This document shows, in pieces, positions 25,578 through 35,159 of a DNA stretch of 64,000 nt. The stretch lies in the NCBI RefSeq assembly GCF_025452095.1, contig NZ_CP104877.1, forward strand, positions 868,001 through 932,000. The letters run 5' to 3'. The notes beneath the pieces are model-generated. The model made no database searches and had not been told where the DNA came from. It saw nothing but the letters and a program-made list of their open reading frames with translations. This stretch comes from Paenarthrobacter sp. JL.01a (lineage in GTDB: Bacteria; Actinomycetota; Actinomycetes; Actinomycetales; Micrococcaceae). A program made the translations under genes and the position numbers. Numbering within the stretch: position 1 is the stretch's first letter; each line of letters starts with the position of its first letter.

Positions 25578-26729
25578 CTATTGCTGGATGAGGCTGGTTG
25601 CCATGGACTCGACCGCCAACAGCGGCGCCACGTTGGTGGTGGTAATGCGGACCCGGGCTTTATTGATGGCGTCCATCCGGGCCAGGGTGGTTTCCGGGTT
25701 TGAACGGCCTGCGTATTCTTCCAGTTCGCCCCTGAGCTCAACGTTGACCAGTTCAACGGCGTTCCCCAACTGGATGATCAGCACGTCCCGGTAGAAGGAC
25801 AAGAGGTCCGTCAGGGTGCGGTCCAGGGAGTCGGTGATGGAGCGCTTGGCGCGCCGCTTCTGGTCATCCTCCAGCTGCTTGACCTGGCTGCGCATCGACG
25901 GCGGCAACGTTCCGGACTCGGGCGCGCCCAGACTGGCGAGCAGCGCGATCTTCTCGGCGGCATCGCGTTCATCGTTGGAGCTGTTGGCTTCCTCCGTTGC
26001 GATCTTGACCAGCTTTTCGGCCATCATCACGGCAGCTGTCACTCCCCGCAAACCCAGGGGAATGCGGACGGTCTCCAGGCGACGCTCCCTGGCCTCGGCG
26101 TCGCGGGCCAATCTGCGGGCGATGCCGATGTGGCTTTGGGCCGCGCGGGCGGCCCGTTCCGCGAGTTGGCGGTCTACGCCGTCGCGCCTTACCAAAAGAT
26201 CGGCGACGTCGGCGGCCGGGGGAAGCCGCAGGCTCACCGGGCGGCAGCGGGAACGGATGGTGACCAGGACATCGGCAGGGGAGGGGGCGCAGAGCATCCA
26301 GATGGTGCGCGGCGTTGGTTCCTCGATGGCCTTCAACAGTACATTGGTGGTGCGCTCGGCCATGCGGTCCGCATCTTCCACCACGATGATGCGCCAGCGG
26401 CCCGTGGCCGGCCGGTCGCCGGCTTTGGAAACGAGTTCGCGGGCTTCATCAATGGTGATGGTGACTTTCTCTGTTCGCACGAACGTCACGTCCGAGTGCG
26501 TCTCACCAAGGATGGTGTGGCAGGCCGCGCAGACGCCGCAGCCTCGCTGGGTGACGTCGTCCTGTTCGCAGTTCAGTGCGGCCGCAAAGGCTTTGGCCGC
26601 GTTGGAGCGTCCGGAGCCCGGGGGACCGGTGAAGAGCCACGCATGGGTGAGGCCCGACTCGCCCTGCGCCGCCTGCTTCAGCTGCGCGACAACGGGAGCC
26701 TGCCCCTGGAGGTCGTCCCAGACGCTCAC
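25578..26729 (-). CDS. holB: DNA polymerase III subunit delta'
   Basis: A 383-residue clamp-loader subunit. The P-loop-like GPPGSGRS (35-42) has Arg in place of the Lys, as expected for delta', which does not hydrolyse ATP. A zinc module is formed by C54, C64, C67 and C70. The AAA+ body continues with VEDADRM and a TVRSR-like sensor region (TIRSRCR). It begins inside the stop of tmk (4-base overlap), the usual tmk-holB pair. Confidence 0.93.
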   Translation of the reverse strand: MSVWDDLQGQAPVVAQLKQAAQGESGLTHAWLFTGPPGSGRSNAAKAFAAALNCEQDDVTQRGCGVCAACHTILGETHSDVTFVRTEKVTITIDEARELVSKAGDRPATGRWRIIVVEDADRMAERTTNVLLKAIEEPTPRTIWMLCAPSPADVLVTIRSRCRPVSLRLPPAADVADLLVRRDGVDRQLAERAARAAQSHIGIARRLARDAEARERRLETVRIPLGLRGVTAAVMMAEKLVKIATEEANSSNDERDAAEKIALLASLGAPESGTLPPSMRSQVKQLEDDQKRRAKRSITDSLDRTLTDLLSFYRDVLIIQLGNAVELVNVELRGELEEYAGRSNPETTLARMDAINKARVRITTTNVAPLLAVESMATSLIQQ

Positions 26730-27385
26730 GGGCGGAGGCCGGGAACTCGGTCACCCAACAGCGACTCCACCCGCTCCAGGATCCGGGCGGCGAGTGCCTC
26801 GATGTCATCGCCGGCAGGCAGGACCAGGTAGCTCGAGGGCGCGGCCCCGGCCAGGTCCAGGAAAGCATGGCGGATGGCTGAGTGGAATTCGTCCGGCTCG
26901 GATTCAAGCCGGTCCTCGGCAGCGTCCCCGGCCGTGCGGCGCTGGCGGCCGTCGGCGGGATCGACGTCGAGCAAAACGGTCAGGTGCGGATGGAGCCCTT
27001 CGGTGGCCCATTCATTAAGGGACAAGACACCGTCGGCACCCAGGCCGCGGCCGGCACCTTGGTAGGCGACAGAGGAATCGATGTAGCGGTCCGTAATGAC
27101 CACCGTCCCGTTGGCCAAGGCAGGACGGATGACCTGGTGGGCGTGGGCGGCGCGGGCAGCGGCGAACATCAGGGCCTCGGTACGGGCATCGATGGTCCCA
27201 TGACCATGGTCCAGCACCAGGGAGCGCAGCTTCTCGCCGATCGGGGTGCCACCCGGTTCGCGGGTCCGCAGGACGGATAGGCCCCGGGATTCGAGGGCAT
27301 CGGACAGCCGGGCGGCCTGTGTGGACTTGCCCGCTCCGTCCCCGCCTTCGAACGCGATGAAAAGACCTGTGCTCTGAATACTCAC
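26726..27385 (-). CDS. tmk: Thymidylate kinase
   Basis: A 219-residue dTMP kinase that makes dTDP for DNA synthesis. The P-loop EGGDGAGKST (13-22), the DR(Y/F) motif in VITDRYIDSSVAYQG and the LID region are all present at normal spacing. It is the first gene of the tmk-holB pair on the reverse strand and overlaps holB by 4 bases. The last 10 residues are a Pro/Arg tail without a known role. Confidence 0.95.
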   Translation of the reverse strand: MSIQSTGLFIAFEGGDGAGKSTQAARLSDALESRGLSVLRTREPGGTPIGEKLRSLVLDHGHGTIDARTEALMFAAARAAHAHQVIRPALANGTVVITDRYIDSSVAYQGAGRGLGADGVLSLNEWATEGLHPHLTVLLDVDPADGRQRRTAGDAAEDRLESEPDEFHSAIRHAFLDLAGAAPSSYLVLPAGDDIEALAARILERVESLLGDRVPGLRP

Positions 27386-27468
27386 GCGTCTAGCCTACCG
27401 AGCTTCCCTGACAGCAAAGGCGCGTAATGCCTTTCATCCACAGCATCGCCCGCGACTACGCTGAAACC

Positions 27469-28653
27469 ATGAGCCTTTCCGATCAGCACGCCGCCGAATT
27501 GTCGCCTGAAACCGTTGTGGTTGCTGCCGGTCGTCCGGATCGATCCCACGATGAACCGGTGAATCCGCCCATCGTCCTGTCCTCCACATACTTCGGTACA
27601 GGCAGCCTGGGCGACGGCGACAGAGGCTACGGCCGCTATGCGAACCCCACCTGGGACCCCTTCGAGGACGCGCTGGCAAAACTGGAAGGCGCCACGCTCC
27701 CGGGCCTGCTGTACGCATCAGGCCTTGCCGCGGTCAGTTCAGCGCTCTCACTGGTGCCGGCAGGGGGCGTCGTGGTGATGCCCACCCACAGCTACGCGGG
27801 CTCCTTGGTGATGGCCACGGAACTGGCAGAGAAGGGCTTCCTTGAACTCCGTACCGTGGACATCACGGACACTGAAGCGGTCAAGGCCCTGATCAGCCCG
27901 GAACACGGCAGGAAGGCAGACCTGCTCTGGCTCGAAAGCCCCACCAACCCCATGCTCGGCATCGCCGACATCCGCTCCTTGACCGATGCCGCCCATGCCG
28001 CGGGCGCGATCGTGGTCACCGACAATACTTTCTCCACGCCCCTGGTGCAGCAGCCCCTGAGCCTGGGCTCCGACGTCGTGCTTCACTCGGTGACCAAGTA
28101 CCTGGCCGGGCATTCGGACGTCGTCCTGGGCGCCTTGGTGACATCCAACCCGGAGCTGCGCGCGGCCCTGCTGCACCACCGCATCATCCACGGCGGCATC
28201 GCCGGCCCGTTCGAGGCCTGGCTGGCCCTTCGCGGCCTGCGTACCCTGGCGTTGCGGATCGAGCGCTCGCAGGCCTCGGCAGCCACCCTCGCCGAACGGC
28301 TCAGCACGCATCCCCGGGTCGAAGCCATCAGGTATCCGGGCCTGGCCGCCGACCCCGGACACGAGCGGGCGAAAGACCAGATGAAGGGCTTCGGCTCCAT
28401 CCTTTGCATCCAGCTCGCCGGAGACCAGCACCGCTCCGGCGCCGACGCCGCGGACGAACTGGTCCGCGCGTTGCAGCTGTGGCTACCGGCGACATCCTTG
28501 GGCGGGGTTGAGTCATTGATCGAACGACGGCGCCGGCACACGGCCGAGCCGCTCAGCGTCCCGGACAACCTGGTCCGCTTGAGTGTTGGAATCGAGAACG
28601 TTGAAGACCTCTGGTCCGACCTCGAGCAAGCACTCAAGGCGTTGGACAGTTAG
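27469..28653 (+). CDS. Cystathionine gamma-synthase-type PLP enzyme
   Basis: A 394-residue Cys/Met metabolism PLP-dependent enzyme. Landmarks are YGRYANPTWDPFE (substrate and cofactor region of the partner subunit), DNTFSTP and the PLP lysine K210 in SVTKYLAGHSD. Members include cystathionine gamma-synthase, cystathionine gamma-lyase and methionine gamma-lyase; the sequence alone does not separate them here. ATG 27469 is chosen because TACGCT lies 6 bases upstream, the pattern of a leaderless promoter; ATG 27427 is an alternative. It is divergent from tmk. Confidence 0.85.
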   Translation: MSLSDQHAAELSPETVVVAAGRPDRSHDEPVNPPIVLSSTYFGTGSLGDGDRGYGRYANPTWDPFEDALAKLEGATLPGLLYASGLAAVSSALSLVPAGGVVVMPTHSYAGSLVMATELAEKGFLELRTVDITDTEAVKALISPEHGRKADLLWLESPTNPMLGIADIRSLTDAAHAAGAIVVTDNTFSTPLVQQPLSLGSDVVLHSVTKYLAGHSDVVLGALVTSNPELRAALLHHRIIHGGIAGPFEAWLALRGLRTLALRIERSQASAATLAERLSTHPRVEAIRYPGLAADPGHERAKDQMKGFGSILCIQLAGDQHRSGADAADELVRALQLWLPATSLGGVESLIERRRRHTAEPLSVPDNLVRLSVGIENVEDLWSDLEQALKALDS

Positions 28654-28663
28654 GCTGGAGGGC

Positions 28664-29005
28664 GTGGACGGAAAAATCTTGATCGCGTACGTCAGCACCG
28701 GCGTTTACCTCATCCTGGGGCTGGTGGCCCTGGCCTTGGAACTGTGGGCGTTCGCTGATTGCCTGCGGCACCGGCCCACCCTGTTCGTGGCTGCTTCCAA
28801 GCGGACCAAGACCTTCTGGCTTGCGCTGACGGGTGTGTCCTTGGCCATCGGGGCGTTGACGTTGCTGACAGGCGGCAGCAGCCTTGGCCTCTTCGGGATC
28901 GCCGCCGTCACCGCGGCCTGCGTCTACCTCGCCGATGTCCGCCCGGCTGTCCGTGAAGCGGGCAGTGGCGGTAACCGGAACGTGGGTCCGTACGGCCCCT
29001 GGTAA
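28664..29005 (+). CDS. DUF2516-type membrane protein
   Basis: A 113-residue protein with three hydrophobic segments (about residues 6-28, 45-66 and 68-87). A WAFADCLRHRP motif follows the first helix, and there is a Gly/Asn-rich C-terminal tail. The pattern matches the actinobacterial DUF2516 family, of unknown function. GTG 28664 has GGAGG just upstream. It follows the PLP enzyme by 10 bases, so it is probably cotranscribed. Confidence 0.78.
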   Translation: MDGKILIAYVSTGVYLILGLVALALELWAFADCLRHRPTLFVAASKRTKTFWLALTGVSLAIGALTLLTGGSSLGLFGIAAVTAACVYLADVRPAVREAGSGGNRNVGPYGPW

Positions 29006-29012
29006 AACGGGG

Positions 29013-29834
29013 TCAGTTCGGCGCCACGGCGTCCCACGCCACCGTCAGTTCACCCAGGCGCCACCGCGAGGGTCCATCCTGAAGCGGCCACCCGGCGTCG
29101 CGCAGTGAACGGCACATCCCTGTCCAACGCTGCCGGTTTCCGAACGACGCCAGAGGCGCCGCGTCCAGCCAGGCTTTGTCCATGGCCTGCAGAAAGGCGT
29201 GGATTGGCTCGCCCGGCACGTTGCGGTGAATAAGCGCCTTGGGCAGCCGCTCGGCAACCTCGGACGGCAGCTCGAAACTGCCGAACCGGACAGAGAAGCT
29301 CAGGCTCAAGGCTCGCTCCCGGTCGAGTGCCACCCAGGTGACGCGGCGGCCGATTTCGTCGCAGGTGCCGTCGATGAACAGCCCGTTCGGGGCAAGCCGC
29401 GACTGCACCAGCGACCAGATAGCGGGTACGTCCGCCTCCTCGTACTGCCTCAGCACGTTGAATGCCCGGACCAGCACGGGATTGCCCGGCACCGGGACTT
29501 CGAAGCCGCCCACGTGGAAGCTCAGCCCGGGCCGTTCCAGCGCCTTCGCGGTCCGTACGCGCTCAGGCTCGATCTCGATTCCGCTCACCCGCACGTCCGG
29601 GCGGACGGCCTGCAGCCTGTCGAACAGCTCGACGGCGGTGGTCGGCGAGGCGCCATAGCCCAGGTCCACCACAAGGGGCTCGACGGCGGTGCGCAGCCGC
29701 CACGCCTGCGGTCCGGCGAGCCAGCGGTCCAGGCGCCGCATCCGGTTGGGGTTGGTGGTTCCACGGGTAATGTTGCCGACCGGTTTGCCGCCCCTGCTGC
29801 GGGGAGAGCCCACGCGTTCCGCCTTTTGCACCAC
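29013..29834 (-). CDS. Class I SAM-dependent methyltransferase
   Basis: A 273-residue protein. Motif I reads [16 protein letters not shown] and the acidic residue after strand 2 is in [11 protein letters not shown], which indicates a Rossmann-type methyltransferase fold. The later part is Trp-rich, with a [12 protein letters not shown] segment in place of the usual motif IV. The N-terminus is basic ([26 protein letters not shown]). The substrate is not evident. It faces the DUF2516 gene with 7 bases between stops. Confidence 0.82.
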   Translation of the reverse strand: MVQKAERVGSPRSRGGKPVGNITRGTTNPNRMRRLDRWLAGPQAWRLRTAVEPLVVDLGYGASPTTAVELFDRLQAVRPDVRVSGIEIEPERVRTAKALERPGLSFHVGGFEVPVPGNPVLVRAFNVLRQYEEADVPAIWSLVQSRLAPNGLFIDGTCDEIGRRVTWVALDRERALSLSFSVRFGSFELPSEVAERLPKALIHRNVPGEPIHAFLQAMDKAWLDAAPLASFGNRQRWTGMCRSLRDAGWPLQDGPSRWRLGELTVAWDAVAPN

Positions 29835-29902
29835 GGCCCCACTTTATCGTGCTGCCCGTAACGCCGGGCAGGGCAGGGGGCCGCTCAGCTAGGATGAAAA
29901 CC

Positions 29903-30649
29903 ATGACTTACAAGCTGATTCTGCTGCGCCATGGCCACAGCGAATGGAACGCCAAGAACCTGTTCACCGGTTGGGTGGACGTTGACCTGAACGACCAAGG
30001 CCGCAAAGAAGCAGTGCGCGGCGGGGAGCTCCTGGTGGAGAACAACATCCTCCCGGACATCCTCTACACCTCGCTCCTTAAGCGTGCCATCAACACGGCC
30101 AACATGGCCCTGGACAAGGCTGACCGCGGCTGGATCCCGGTCAAGCGCGACTGGCGCCTCAACGAACGCCACTACGGCGCTTTGCAGGGCAAGGACAAGG
30201 CCCAGACCCTTGCCGAGTTCGGCGAAGAGCAGTTCATGGAGTGGCGCCGCAGCTACGACACTCCGCCGCCGCCCCTGTCCGATGACAGCGAGTTCTCCCA
30301 GGCACACGACGTCCGTTACAAGGACCTCGGCGACGCCTTGCCCCGCACCGAGTGCCTCAAGGACGTCCTTGTCCGTCTTCTTCCGTACTGGGAATCGGAC
30401 ATCAAGGAAGACCTCAAGGCCGGCAAGACCGTTTTGGTCACGGCCCACGGCAACTCCCTGCGCGCGCTGGTCAAGCACCTGGACGGCATCAGCGACGACG
30501 CCATCGCCGGCCTGAACATCCCCACGGGCATCCCGCTGGTGTACGAACTCGATGAAGACTTCCAGCCCGTCACCCCCGGTGGAACCTACCTGGATCCCGA
30601 CGCCGCGGCCGAGGCCATCCTCGCAGTAGCGAACCAAGGCAAGAAATAG
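29903..30649 (+). CDS. gpmA: Phosphoglycerate mutase, 2,3-BPG-dependent
   Basis: A 248-residue glycolytic enzyme interconverting 3- and 2-phosphoglycerate. The phospho-histidine motif [10 protein letters not shown] is at residues 6-15, and the second catalytic His is in [11 protein letters not shown]. Full length for the family. ATG 29903 is chosen because the family starts [17 protein letters not shown] lies 7 bases upstream, a leaderless-type -10 element. The upstream ATG 29894 is less likely. Confidence 0.95.
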   Translation: MTYKLILLRHGHSEWNAKNLFTGWVDVDLNDQGRKEAVRGGELLVENNILPDILYTSLLKRAINTANMALDKADRGWIPVKRDWRLNERHYGALQGKDKAQTLAEFGEEQFMEWRRSYDTPPPPLSDDSEFSQAHDVRYKDLGDALPRTECLKDVLVRLLPYWESDIKEDLKAGKTVLVTAHGNSLRALVKHLDGISDDAIAGLNIPTGIPLVYELDEDFQPVTPGGTYLDPDAAAEAILAVANQGKK

Positions 30650-30653
30650 GCAA

Positions 30654-30695
30654 ACGACGGCGGCCGGTCACCTCAGGGTGACCGGCCGCCGTCGT
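30654..30695. terminator. Bidirectional terminator gpmA/phoU
   Basis: A perfect 19-bp inverted repeat (30654-30672 and 30677-30695) with a 4-base loop, between two converging genes. Confidence 0.9.
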
Positions 30696-30714
30696 ATGTT
30701 CTGCAGTTTGAGCG

Positions 30715-31368
30715 CTAGAAGCCCTCGGGCTGCCATTCGCCGGTCACCAGGTAGGTGACCTTGCGGGCGACGGAGACGCCGTGGTCGGCGAAGCGCTCGA
30801 AGTAGCGGCTGGCCAGCGCGACGTCCACGGTGGTGGCTGCTGATTCGCTCCAGTCCGGGGCTGCGATCGCCTTGAAGACGCTGAGGTGGAGGTCGTCCAC
30901 GGCAATGTTGATCTTGAGGATGTCCCGGGCAACTTCAAGGTCGCGGGTCTCGAGCAGTTCAATGACCTTGGCGACGATCTCGATGTCATGCTGGGCCATG
31001 GCCTTGAAGGTCTGGGTCAGCGAAGCCGGGATCACCGTTGCGGGGTAGCGGAGGCGTGCCAGCTGGGCCACGTGGCGGGCGAGGTCACCCATGCGTTCGA
31101 GCGAAGCACTCATGCGGAGCGAACCAACGATCATGCGAAGGTCGCTCGCCACCGGGCCCTGCAGCGCCAGGATGTCGATGGCGCGCTCGTCCAGGCTGTT
31201 CTGGAGGAAGTCGATCCGGGCGTCTGCCGCAATGACATCCTGTGCAAGATCCACGTCAGCGCCTTCGAAGGACGTTGTAGCCTTCGTGATTGCTTCGTGA
31301 ACCAGCTTGGAGATCTCGATGAGGTCGTCACCTACCTGGGTGAGCTCCTCCTGAAAAACCTTGCGCAC
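30715..31368 (-). CDS. phoU: Phosphate transport system regulator PhoU
   Basis: A 217-residue protein with the two tandem three-helix PhoU domains (about residues 5-105 and 110-205) and the acidic metal-binding patterns near SLERMGDLARHVA and YFERFADHGVSVARK. PhoU restrains phosphate signalling between the Pst transporter and the sensor kinase. GTG 31368 with AAGGA upstream gives the normal start (VRKVFQEEL); the longer frame adds an unrelated leader. It is divergent from senX3-regX3. Confidence 0.93.
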   Translation of the reverse strand: MRKVFQEELTQVGDDLIEISKLVHEAITKATTSFEGADVDLAQDVIAADARIDFLQNSLDERAIDILALQGPVASDLRMIVGSLRMSASLERMGDLARHVAQLARLRYPATVIPASLTQTFKAMAQHDIEIVAKVIELLETRDLEVARDILKINIAVDDLHLSVFKAIAAPDWSESAATTVDVALASRYFERFADHGVSVARKVTYLVTGEWQPEGF

Positions 31369-31453
31369 TAAGGCGTCCTTTCCTTGGAAATCCTGTCCCG
31401 GGGCGGGGACGGACTTCAAAACCATTGGCAGTCCAACCAGTAACTGTGTCAGG

Positions 31454-31499
31454 GCACCATGAACTGTTTGGCACCTTTAGATGAACGTTTGTTGAACCG
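31454..31499. promoter_or_regulatory. PHO-box-like direct repeats (RegX3/PhoP site)
   Basis: On the reverse strand GTTCA occurs three times, at 31497-31493, 31486-31482 and 31464-31460. The spacings are 11 and 22 bases, with a degenerate GGTGCC-type unit in the gap. Actinobacterial PHO boxes are 11-bp direct repeats with GTTCA cores. The site lies between divergent phoU and senX3, so it probably gives autoregulation. Confidence 0.6.
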
Positions 31500-31556
31500 T
31501 GGAGGTTTGGCGCCGGATCAATGCTTCGGCCTGATTCCACAGCATAAGCTGGACAC

Positions 31557-32849
31557 GTGGATCCGTTGCTTATAGGTGTCATTGCAGGCCTGGTTGGCCT
31601 GTCGCTGGGCGTCTTTGGCATGCTCGCTTTCAGGATCAGCGAACGTCAGCGCAGCATCGTGGATCTGGATGTCACCGAGCCACTGCTCCCTGAAGGTGCA
31701 GCGGAAGTCCTTGCCGTCGTCGGGCGTGCGTTCGTGGTGGTGGACGCCATCGATGGTGTCGTCCGCGCCAGCCCTGCCGCCTACGCTTATGGCCTGGTCC
31801 GGGGACACACGGTGGTCCACAAGCAGCTCCTGGACATGACGGCAAAGGTCCGCCGTGACGGCGTGATCCTTGAGGAGCAGTACGAACTCCCGCGCGGACC
31901 CCTGGGCAAAGGCACCATTGTGGTCCAGGTCCGGGCGGCCATGCTCGGCTGGGAATATATCGTTCTGTTGGCCGATGACCGCACCGAGATCACCCGCACC
32001 GAGGAGATCCGGAACGACTTCGTGGCCAACGTCTCCCACGAACTCAAGACCCCCGTCGGCGCGATCTCCCTCCTCGCGGAGGCGCTGGAAGCATCGCCCG
32101 ATGACGAGGAAGCCGTGCGCCGCTTCGCCAAGCGGATGCACAAGGAGTCCGGCCGCCTGGCCGCGCTGGTCCAGGACATTATTGAACTCTCCCGCCTCCA
32201 GGGTGCCAACGTCGCGCAGCAAGGCAACAAGGTGGACATCAACACGGTGATCACCGAAGCCGTGGACCGTTCGCAGCTTCCGGCCGAGAGCAAGAACATC
32301 CAGATCGTGGTGGGCGGCCATTCCGATTCCCTGGTGTTCGGCGACCGCGACCTCCTGGTGACTGCCTTGCGGAACCTGATCGACAACGCCATCCGCTATT
32401 CGCCCGAGAACACGCGCGTGGGCGTCGGTGTCCGGACGCGCGAAGGCGTCGTGGCCATTTCAGTCACCGACCAAGGCGAAGGCTTGACGCCCGAGGACCA
32501 GGAGCGGGTGTTCGAACGCTTCTACCGCGTTGACGCAGCACGCTCCAGGCACACAGGCGGCACCGGTCTCGGACTCAGCATCGTCAAGCACGTGGTCTCC
32601 AACCATGGCGGCGAAGTGACCGTTTGGTCCCAGCCCGGCCAGGGCTCCACCTTCACCATCCGCTTGCCGGAGATGGAAGAGCAGGACGACGACGCCGGCC
32701 TTCCGCCTTCCGTAGCCACCGCGGCAGTCGCCGTTGGGTCCGCAGGTGGCCCGGCCGCCGTCGAACGTGAACCTGCTACCCAGCAACCCCAGCACGTGAA
32801 TCAGCAAGGGGGCGCCAGCGGCGCCCGAGAACAAGGAGCCAGCGCTTGA
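31557..32849 (+). CDS. senX3: Phosphate-responsive sensor histidine kinase
   Basis: A 430-residue membrane kinase. One N-terminal membrane helix (about 3-23) is followed by a PAS-like region (45-140), then the dimerisation box with H161 ([12 protein letters not shown]) and the ATPase domain with N ([12 protein letters not shown]), G1 (VTDQGEGL) and G2 ([12 protein letters not shown]) boxes. A Pro/Gln-rich tail follows. GTG 31557 lies 7 bases after TAAGCT, consistent with a leaderless transcript. It is coupled to the regulator by a TTGA overlap and is the kinase that PhoU controls. Confidence 0.92.
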   Translation: MDPLLIGVIAGLVGLSLGVFGMLAFRISERQRSIVDLDVTEPLLPEGAAEVLAVVGRAFVVVDAIDGVVRASPAAYAYGLVRGHTVVHKQLLDMTAKVRRDGVILEEQYELPRGPLGKGTIVVQVRAAMLGWEYIVLLADDRTEITRTEEIRNDFVANVSHELKTPVGAISLLAEALEASPDDEEAVRRFAKRMHKESGRLAALVQDIIELSRLQGANVAQQGNKVDINTVITEAVDRSQLPAESKNIQIVVGGHSDSLVFGDRDLLVTALRNLIDNAIRYSPENTRVGVGVRTREGVVAISVTDQGEGLTPEDQERVFERFYRVDAARSRHTGGTGLGLSIVKHVVSNHGGEVTVWSQPGQGSTFTIRLPEMEEQDDDAGLPPSVATAAVAVGSAGGPAAVEREPATQQPQHVNQQGGASGAREQGASA

Positions 32850-33526
32850 GCCGGATTTTGATAGTTGAGGACGAAGAGTCCTTCAGCGACCCCCTGTCCT
32901 ATCTTCTGGGCAAAGAGGGATTCGACGTCGAAGTAGTGGACAACGGCAGCGACGCCTTGGTGGAGTTCGACCGGAACGGTGCGGACCTGGTCCTGCTGGA
33001 TCTGCAGTTGCCGGGAACGCCCGGTACGGAAGTGTGCCGCCAGCTGCGGCAGCGTTCCAGCGTCCCGGTGATCATGCTGACCGCCAAGGACTCGGAGATC
33101 GACAAGGTTGTTGGGCTGGAACTGGGGGCGGACGACTACGTCACCAAGCCCTACTCGTCCCGTGAATTGGTGGCCCGCGTCCGCGCCGTGCTGCGCAGGC
33201 AGGGCGAACCCGAGGAACTCATCACCTCCACCGTGCAGGCGGGACCTGTCCGCATGGATATCGAGCGCCACGTAGTGAGCGTCAACGGCGAGCAGGTTTC
33301 CTTGCCGTTGAAGGAATTCGAACTGCTGGAAATGCTGCTCCGCAATTCCGGCCGGGTCCTGACGCGTGGACAGCTCATTGATCGTGTGTGGGGTTCGGAT
33401 TACGTTGGCGACACCAAAACCCTGGACGTGCACGTGAAGAGGCTCCGCAGCAAGATCGAGCCGGATCCGTCCGCGCCGCGGTACCTGGTGACGGTGCGGG
33501 GCCTGGGCTACAAGTTCGAGCCGTAA
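32846..33526 (+). CDS. regX3: Phosphate response regulator, OmpR family
   Basis: A 226-residue regulator. The receiver domain carries the acidic pocket E8-D9-E10, phosphorylation site D52 (LLDLQLPG) and a Lys in VTKPYS. The C-terminal winged helix (about 130-226) includes GRVLTRGQLIDRVWG and DVHVKRLRSKIE. The TTG start overlaps the senX3 stop by 4 bases. It would activate phosphate-starvation genes and probably binds the PHO-box-like repeats upstream of senX3 and phoU. Confidence 0.94.
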   Translation: MSRILIVEDEESFSDPLSYLLGKEGFDVEVVDNGSDALVEFDRNGADLVLLDLQLPGTPGTEVCRQLRQRSSVPVIMLTAKDSEIDKVVGLELGADDYVTKPYSSRELVARVRAVLRRQGEPEELITSTVQAGPVRMDIERHVVSVNGEQVSLPLKEFELLEMLLRNSGRVLTRGQLIDRVWGSDYVGDTKTLDVHVKRLRSKIEPDPSAPRYLVTVRGLGYKFEP

Positions 33527-33555
33527 CCCCCGCACCGCCTGCCCCGTCCCCCCGG

Positions 33556-33618
33556 GAGTTTTTGTACAGGTAATGCCCTTAAGAACGCTTCTTAAGGGCA
33601 TTACCTGTACAAAAACTC
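33556..33618. repeat. Perfect 30-bp inverted repeat, 3-base loop
   Basis: Positions 33556-33585 are the exact reverse complement of 33589-33618, with CGC between them. The arms begin GAGTTTTTGTACAGG and end CCCTTAAGAA. It lies 30 bases after the regX3 stop. It is much longer and more AT-rich than a normal terminator stem and is followed by a second, ordinary terminator. Confidence 0.92.
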
Positions 33619-33632
33619 GCTCAGTGGGGGCA

Positions 33633-33670
33633 AAAAGGAAGGGTCCCGCCGCGGCGGGACCCTTCCTTTT
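33633..33670. terminator. Bidirectional terminator regX3/lipoprotein
   Basis: A perfect 38-base palindrome with A-runs on the left and T-runs on the right (AAAAGGAAGGGTCCCGCCG, mirrored). It is a textbook bidirectional terminator for two converging genes. Confidence 0.92.
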
Positions 33671-33692
33671 GTCTGTTCGCTGGCCCCGGCCG

Positions 33693-34280
33693 TTAGTGGC
33701 CGGCTGCGGAACTCGTGGAGGTCTCAGACGGGGTTGCCGAGCTGGTGGCGGTACCCGTTGCGCCAGGAGTTGCCGAGCCGCTGGGGGTTGCCGAAGGGCT
33801 GGGCAGGTACTTGGCGTACTCCGGGAGAGTGCCGTTGACTACCGGGACGTTGATCGTTGCGGAGTCGGATCCGCTGCGGATGGTCACGGGGGTCAGGCCA
33901 CCGGGGATCACGCCCGCGGTGCTGAGGATCGCGGCGTCGGCGGTGTCGTTGAGGTATGTTTCCGACATTGCCTTGACCGGAATTTCGGTCTGGGCGCCGT
34001 TTGCTCCGCTGAGCGTCAGCGTGGCGTCGGAGTTGGACTGGTTGAACACGGCACCGATGACGCGGCCGGGTTCCTTCTCGCCGGAAGCGACGATGAGGAT
34101 GTTCCGCAGCTGCAGCTTTCCGAGGTCGGCCCTGACCCCGTCCGAAGCCGAGTACTGGTGCGAAGTCTGCTGGGCGTTGACGAAGCCGCAGCCGGTAACG
34201 GACAGAAGACCGACGCCGATTGCAGCGGCCGCAATTGCCAGCTTGCCGCGCTGGACAGTGTTCATCGCAGAAATGCGCAC
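33693..34280 (-). CDS. Secreted lipoprotein, unknown function
   Basis: About 195 residues. The signal sequence ends in lipobox SVTGC, so it is predicted to be anchored outside the membrane. A beta-rich body follows (LQLRNILIVASGEKEPG, VIGAVFNQSNSDATLTLSG), then a Ser/Thr/Pro-rich low-complexity tail of about 45 residues. GTG 34280 is chosen because TAGGAG lies about 8 bases upstream; ATG 34265 is possible. Similar lipoproteins stand near phosphate genes in Arthrobacter, but no specific role is visible. Confidence 0.75.
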   Translation of the reverse strand: MRISAMNTVQRGKLAIAAAAIGVGLLSVTGCGFVNAQQTSHQYSASDGVRADLGKLQLRNILIVASGEKEPGRVIGAVFNQSNSDATLTLSGANGAQTEIPVKAMSETYLNDTADAAILSTAGVIPGGLTPVTIRSGSDSATINVPVVNGTLPEYAKYLPSPSATPSGSATPGATGTATSSATPSETSTSSAAGH

Positions 34281-34556
34281 GACACCTACTCCTAGAGTCA
34301 TTGGAAACTTTTTCAGCCATAGCCTATCGGCAAACGGCCCAAAACAAGGATTCGTGAGGGCTTTGTGGCGGAGTTGACGGAGAAGCCCGGCGCCTCGCGT
34401 TGCCTGCCCGATGCATCTTTCGGCGAATACGTCAAGAGCTTGGATGAACCCGTTTGGGGCCTCTTTCCCAGTATTGGCGCGGGCGAGACAGCTGTTCGAT
34501 GCCAGTCGTATGCCTTAATCGTGATAGACTAGTCTGCGGGAAAGGGGAAAGTCCAC

Positions 34557-35039
34557 ATGGTTTTTGAGGTCGGCGAGACAGTAGTTTACCCTCACCACGG
34601 TGCAGCAAAAATTGAGGAAATCAAGATGCGCACCATCAAGGGCGAAGAGAAGATGTATCTCAAGCTCAAGGTGGCTCAGGGTGATCTGACCATTGAAGTT
34701 CCAGCAGAGAATGTTGACCTTGTTGGGGTCCGGGACGTAGTGGGCAAGGACGGTTTGGAGCACGTTTTCGATGTTCTCCGCGCCGAGTTCACTGAAGAGC
34801 CCACCAACTGGTCACGTCGTTACAAGGCAAACCTGGAGAAGCTTGCTTCAGGCGATGTCATCAAGGTGGCAGAGGTCGTCCGCGATCTTTGGCGTCGTGA
34901 TCACGATCGCGGCCTTTCCGCAGGTGAGAAGCGCATGCTGGCCAAGGCGCGGCAGATTCTGATTTCAGAACTGGCCCTGGCCGAAAAGACAGACGAAGAG
35001 AAGGCTGCAAGCGTTCTTGACGAGGTCTTGGCTTCCTAA
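34557..35039 (+). CDS. carD: CarD-family RNA polymerase-binding regulator
   Basis: A 160-residue essential transcription regulator. The N-terminal Tudor-like RNA polymerase interaction domain begins [22 protein letters not shown], and the C-terminal helical DNA-binding domain contains [13 protein letters not shown] and a Trp ([19 protein letters not shown]). It stabilises open complexes at rRNA and housekeeping promoters. AAAGGGGAAAG precedes the start. A terminator follows, separating it from ispD. Confidence 0.95.
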   Translation: MVFEVGETVVYPHHGAAKIEEIKMRTIKGEEKMYLKLKVAQGDLTIEVPAENVDLVGVRDVVGKDGLEHVFDVLRAEFTEEPTNWSRRYKANLEKLASGDVIKVAEVVRDLWRRDHDRGLSAGEKRMLAKARQILISELALAEKTDEEKAASVLDEVLAS

Positions 35040-35045
35040 GAATTG

Positions 35046-35085
35046 ATGCCCGGTGGTGCGAAAGCGCCGCCGGGTTTCTTTTTGC
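35046..35085 (+). terminator. Terminator after carD
   Basis: GCCCGGTGGTGC, then GCGCCGCCGGG around a GAAA loop, then TTTCTTTTT: a typical intrinsic terminator with G-T pairs in the stem, 8 bases past the carD stop. Confidence 0.85.
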
Positions 35086-35159
35086 CCTCAGAGGCTGCTG
35101 CACGGCGGAAATACCCGGAATGTGGGTATTTCATGCATATCTTGCATACCCTTGAGCGC

